Source of the DNA: JBDSEG01 sp039920165
Lineage (GTDB): Bacteria; Pseudomonadota; Gammaproteobacteria; Burkholderiales; Burkholderiaceae_C
Direction of reading: 5' to 3'
Length of the DNA: 26,496 bases
NCBI GenBank assembly: GCA_039920165.1
Contig: JBDSEG010000298.1
Span: forward strand, 1 to 26,496
The notes below the pieces were generated by a model. The model ran no database searches. It saw only the letters and a program-made list of their open reading frames with translations, and had not been told where the DNA came from. The stretch's first letter is position 1. Every line of letters starts with the position of its first letter. Of this stretch, positions 24,362 through 26,496 are shown piece after piece. A program made the translations under genes and the position numbers.

Positions 24362-25438
24362 ATGAGCACCGAGAACCTGGACCAGTTCACCGGCACCAAG
24401 CCGGTCGCGCCGCAACATGCTTTCGACGTCGAACGGCTCGCCGCCTTCATGCGCGACGAGGTCGACGGCTTTGCGGGCAACCTGCAGGTCGAGCAGTTCA
24501 AGGGCGGCCAGTCGAACCCGACCTTCAAGCTCACGGCCGGCGGCAAGTCTTATGTGCTGCGCCGCAAGCCGCCCGGCGTGCTGCTGCCGTCGGCGCATGC
24601 TGTGGACCGCGAATTCCGCGTCATCAGCGCGCTCGCCGGCAGCGAGGTGCCGGTCGCGCGGGCCTATGCGCTGTGCGAAGACCCGCAGGTCATCGGCACC
24701 ATGTTTTATGTCATGGACTGCGTCGACGGCCGGGTACTGTGGGATCCGGCGCTGCCGGGACTGACGCGCACCGAGCGCTCGGCGATCTACGACGAGCTCA
24801 ACCGCGTGATCGCGGCGCTGCACCGGGTCGATCCGGCGGCCGTCGGCCTGGCAAATTACGGCAAGCCGGGCAACTACATCGAGCGCCAGGTCGCGCGCTG
24901 GAGCACGCAGTACCGCGCTGCGCAGACGCAGCAGATTGCTGCCGCGGACGCGCTGATGGACTGGCTGCCGCAACGCATCCCGGCCGGCGACGAGACCGCC
25001 ATCGTGCACGGTGACTACCGCCTGGACAACGTCATCTTCCACCCGACCGAACCTCGCATCCTGGCGGTTCTCGACTGGGAACTGTCGACGCTCGGCCACC
25101 CGCTGGTCGATTTCGCCTACCACTGCATGACATGGCGGATGCATGGCGAGGGCTCGCGCGGCCTTGGCGATATCGACCTGCCGACGCTGGGCATCCCGGT
25201 CGAATCGGACTATGTTCGAACCTACCTGCAGCGCACCGGCCGCGCCGCGTCGGTATCGGCCGCCGACTGGGATTTCTACCTCGTCTTCAACATGTTCCGC
25301 CTCGCCAGTATCCTGCAAGGCATCGCCAAGCGCGCCGAGCAGGGCAACGCATCGAACGCACAGGCGCTGTCCGCCGGTGCCCGCGCCCGTCCGCTCGCCG
25401 AGCAGGCATGGGCGCTGGCGCAGCGGTTGGGGGCGTGA
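24362..25438 (+). CDS. APH-family phosphotransferase (ACAD10/11 kinase-domain type)
   Basis: This 358-residue protein has the aminoglycoside-phosphotransferase/choline-kinase fold. FKGGQSNPTFKLTAGGKSYVLRRKPPG (46-72) is the nucleotide loop and the beta-strand with basic residues, and AHAVDREFRVISALAG (78-93) follows. HGDYRLDNVIFHP (216-228) is the catalytic loop and LAVLDWELSTLGHPLVDFAY (234-253) the metal-binding DxE/D region. This subgroup, with the R-K-P-P-G and GHP motifs, corresponds to the kinase domain fused to an acyl-CoA dehydrogenase in animal ACAD10/11 and to LvaA of the Pseudomonas putida levulinate pathway. Those phosphorylate the 4-hydroxyl of acyl-CoAs. It lies between the FadB-like gene (13 bases upstream) and an acyl-CoA dehydrogenase gene. 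Antibiotic resistance is not implied. Confidence 0.9.
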   Translation: MSTENLDQFTGTKPVAPQHAFDVERLAAFMRDEVDGFAGNLQVEQFKGGQSNPTFKLTAGGKSYVLRRKPPGVLLPSAHAVDREFRVISALAGSEVPVARAYALCEDPQVIGTMFYVMDCVDGRVLWDPALPGLTRTERSAIYDELNRVIAALHRVDPAAVGLANYGKPGNYIERQVARWSTQYRAAQTQQIAAADALMDWLPQRIPAGDETAIVHGDYRLDNVIFHPTEPRILAVLDWELSTLGHPLVDFAYHCMTWRMHGEGSRGLGDIDLPTLGIPVESDYVRTYLQRTGRAASVSAADWDFYLVFNMFRLASILQGIAKRAEQGNASNAQALSAGARARPLAEQAWALAQRLGA

Positions 25439-25461
25439 GGTGTTTTGGGTGAGGAGTTCCT

Positions 25462-25500
25462 CGACGCATAGGCGCAAAGGGCGCGAAGCACGCGAAGAAG
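25462..25500. repeat. Short 9-bp tandem repeat in an A-rich gap
   Basis: Units GGCGCAAAG (25471-25479), GGCGCGAAG (25480-25488) and CACGCGAAG (25489-25497) stand in tandem. A weaker unit, CGACGCATA (25462-25470), precedes them and AAG follows. The surrounding 147-base gap (25439-25585) is much richer in A than the genes on either side. Similar GCGCAAAG/GCGAAG runs recur in intergenic regions of many environmental bacteria; I know of no demonstrated function. Confidence 0.7.
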
Positions 25501-25585
25501 ACAAGAACGAAATCAAACGAATTTACTTCGGTTTGCGCGCAGAAATTTCTATGCCGGTACGTTCCTCCACTGATCAAGGCTCGCC

Positions 25586-26496
25586 ATGGACTTCTCCCAC
25601 TCTCCCAAAGTCATCGCCCTGCAGCAGCGCGTCGCCGCCTTCATGGACGAGCACATCGTTCCGGCCGAGCCGGTGTTCGAGCAGCAGATGGATGCCGCGC
25701 GCGCCTCGGGCAATCCGTGGCAGCCGGCGCCCGTTGTCGAGGAGCTCAAGCGCAAGGCGCGCGCGGCTGGGCTGTGGAATCTCTTCCTGCCCGAGTCGAA
25801 ATACGGCGCGGGACTGACCAACCTCGAATATGCGCCGCTGGCCGAGATCATGGGCCGCTCGCACATCGGCTCCGAGCCCTTCAACTGCTCGGCGCCCGAT
25901 ACGGGCAACATGGAAACGCTGGTGCGCTACGGCTCGCCGGAGCACCACCAGCAGTGGCTCGAACCGCTGCTCGAAGGCGCGATCCGCTCGGCCTTCGCGA
26001 TGACCGAGCCCGACGTCGCGTCGAGCGATGCGACAAACATCGAGGCGCGTATTGAAAGGGAGGGCGAGGATTACATCGTCAACGGCCGCAAATGGTGGAC
26101 TTCGGGCGCGAACGATCCGCGCTGCAAGATCCTGATCGTGATGGGCAAGTCCGATCCCGACCACGCCAATCGGCACCAGCAGCAGTCGATGATCCTGGTG
26201 CCGCTCGATACCCCTGGCGTGAAGGTGCTGCGCCACCTGCCGGTGTTCGGCTACGACGATGCGCCGCACGGTCACGCCGAGGTGCTGTTCGAGAATGTGC
26301 GGGTGCCCGCTTCCAACATCCTGCTCGGCGAGGGCCGCGGCTTCGAGATCGCGCAGGGCCGGCTCGGGCCGGGCCGCATCCACCACTGCATGCGCCTGGT
26401 CGGCCGGGCCGAGCGCGCGCTCGAGATGATGTGCAGGCGTGCGCTCAGCCGGGTCGCCTTCGGCCGCAAGGTGGCCGACCAGGGCGTCACGCGCGA
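25586..26496 (+). CDS. Acyl-CoA dehydrogenase, C-terminus beyond the window
   Basis: The first 303 codons of an acyl-CoA dehydrogenase are present from ATG 25586 (MDFSHSPKVIALQQRV); the frame is still open at the window end. The ribosome binding site is weak (AAGG about ten bases upstream). The N-terminal helical domain includes LWNLFLPESKYGAGLTNLEYAPLAEIMG, the FAD/substrate part FAMTEPDVASSDATN (about 134-148), and NGRKWWTSGANDPRCKI. Near the cut, GRGFEIAQGRLGPGRIHHCMR, then AFGRKVADQGV, are typical of the ACAD10/11 and long-chain acid subgroup. It follows an APH-like kinase gene after 147 bases. In animals these two domains are one protein that converts 4-hydroxyacyl-CoA, through a 4-phospho intermediate, to an enoyl-CoA for beta-oxidation. 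The C-terminal catalytic residue cannot be checked here. Confidence 0.92.
   Translation, partial: MDFSHSPKVIALQQRVAAFMDEHIVPAEPVFEQQMDAARASGNPWQPAPVVEELKRKARAAGLWNLFLPESKYGAGLTNLEYAPLAEIMGRSHIGSEPFNCSAPDTGNMETLVRYGSPEHHQQWLEPLLEGAIRSAFAMTEPDVASSDATNIEARIEREGEDYIVNGRKWWTSGANDPRCKILIVMGKSDPDHANRHQQQSMILVPLDTPGVKVLRHLPVFGYDDAPHGHAEVLFENVRVPASNILLGEGRGFEIAQGRLGPGRIHHCMRLVGRAERALEMMCRRALSRVAFGRKVADQGVTR

Noticed and set aside
24362..25438. Aminoglycoside resistance gene, from the APH fold
   Set aside because: The subgroup motifs and the neighbouring acyl-CoA enzymes fit the ACAD10/11-type kinases, not antibiotic phosphotransferases.

Overview
The window is uniformly G+C-rich and gene-dense. Short intergenic gaps, many overlapping gene pairs and long spurious antisense reading frames come with the composition. 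Gene content points to a betaproteobacterium, most likely of the Burkholderiales: a sigma-32-type Hsp20 operon, a BirA lacking the DNA-binding domain next to a SPOR protein, a topoisomerase III with an H1-like tail, a NarL-type two-component set, glutaryl-CoA dehydrogenase and acyl-CoA catabolic genes. This placement is inference; no rRNA or other marker is present. I saw no tRNA, rRNA, CRISPR array, transposase or integrase.

Region 1 (1-1856) looks accessory. It holds the tail of an unknown protein, then a minus-strand heat-shock operon: a good sigma-32 promoter (1607-1634), two Hsp20 proteins, and a 41-codon stub resembling the N-terminus of a third. One Hsp20 carries a five-copy hexanucleotide repeat. 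A 19-codon reading frame overlapping the next gene in an ATGA sequence marks a possible junction with the conserved chromosome.

Region 2 (1853-7299) has a small GIY-YIG protein divergent from a coupled methyltransferase/CPA1 antiporter pair, a minus-strand fumC-maoC pair, and a small SET-domain protein.

Region 3 (7321-12958) has a minus-strand operon (second SET protein, birA, SPOR protein, yedK) divergent from a long topB. The 669 bases after topB contain what looks like one gene broken by several frameshifts.

Region 4 (13628-16352) is a signalling cluster: a CHASE3 histidine kinase, a divergent LuxR-type response regulator, and a stand-alone receiver convergent to it. A 20-bp perfect palindrome follows.

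Region 5 (16353-26496) is mainly metabolic. On the minus strand are gcdH, a PEBP-family protein, two small conserved-looking proteins, a Nudix CoA-pyrophosphatase-like gene and a molybdenum hydroxylase large subunit without its usual partner subunits. On the plus strand are a FadB-like bifunctional enzyme, an APH-like kinase and an acyl-CoA dehydrogenase cut by the window end. The last two match the two halves of the animal ACAD10/11 fusion and suggest processing of hydroxylated acyl-CoAs.

No clearly new defence or mobile system is visible. The best leads are the orphan molybdenum hydroxylase beside the split ACAD10/11-like module, the SET methyltransferase divergent from a topoisomerase with a lysine-rich tail, and the heat-shock operon with its repeat and truncated third member.
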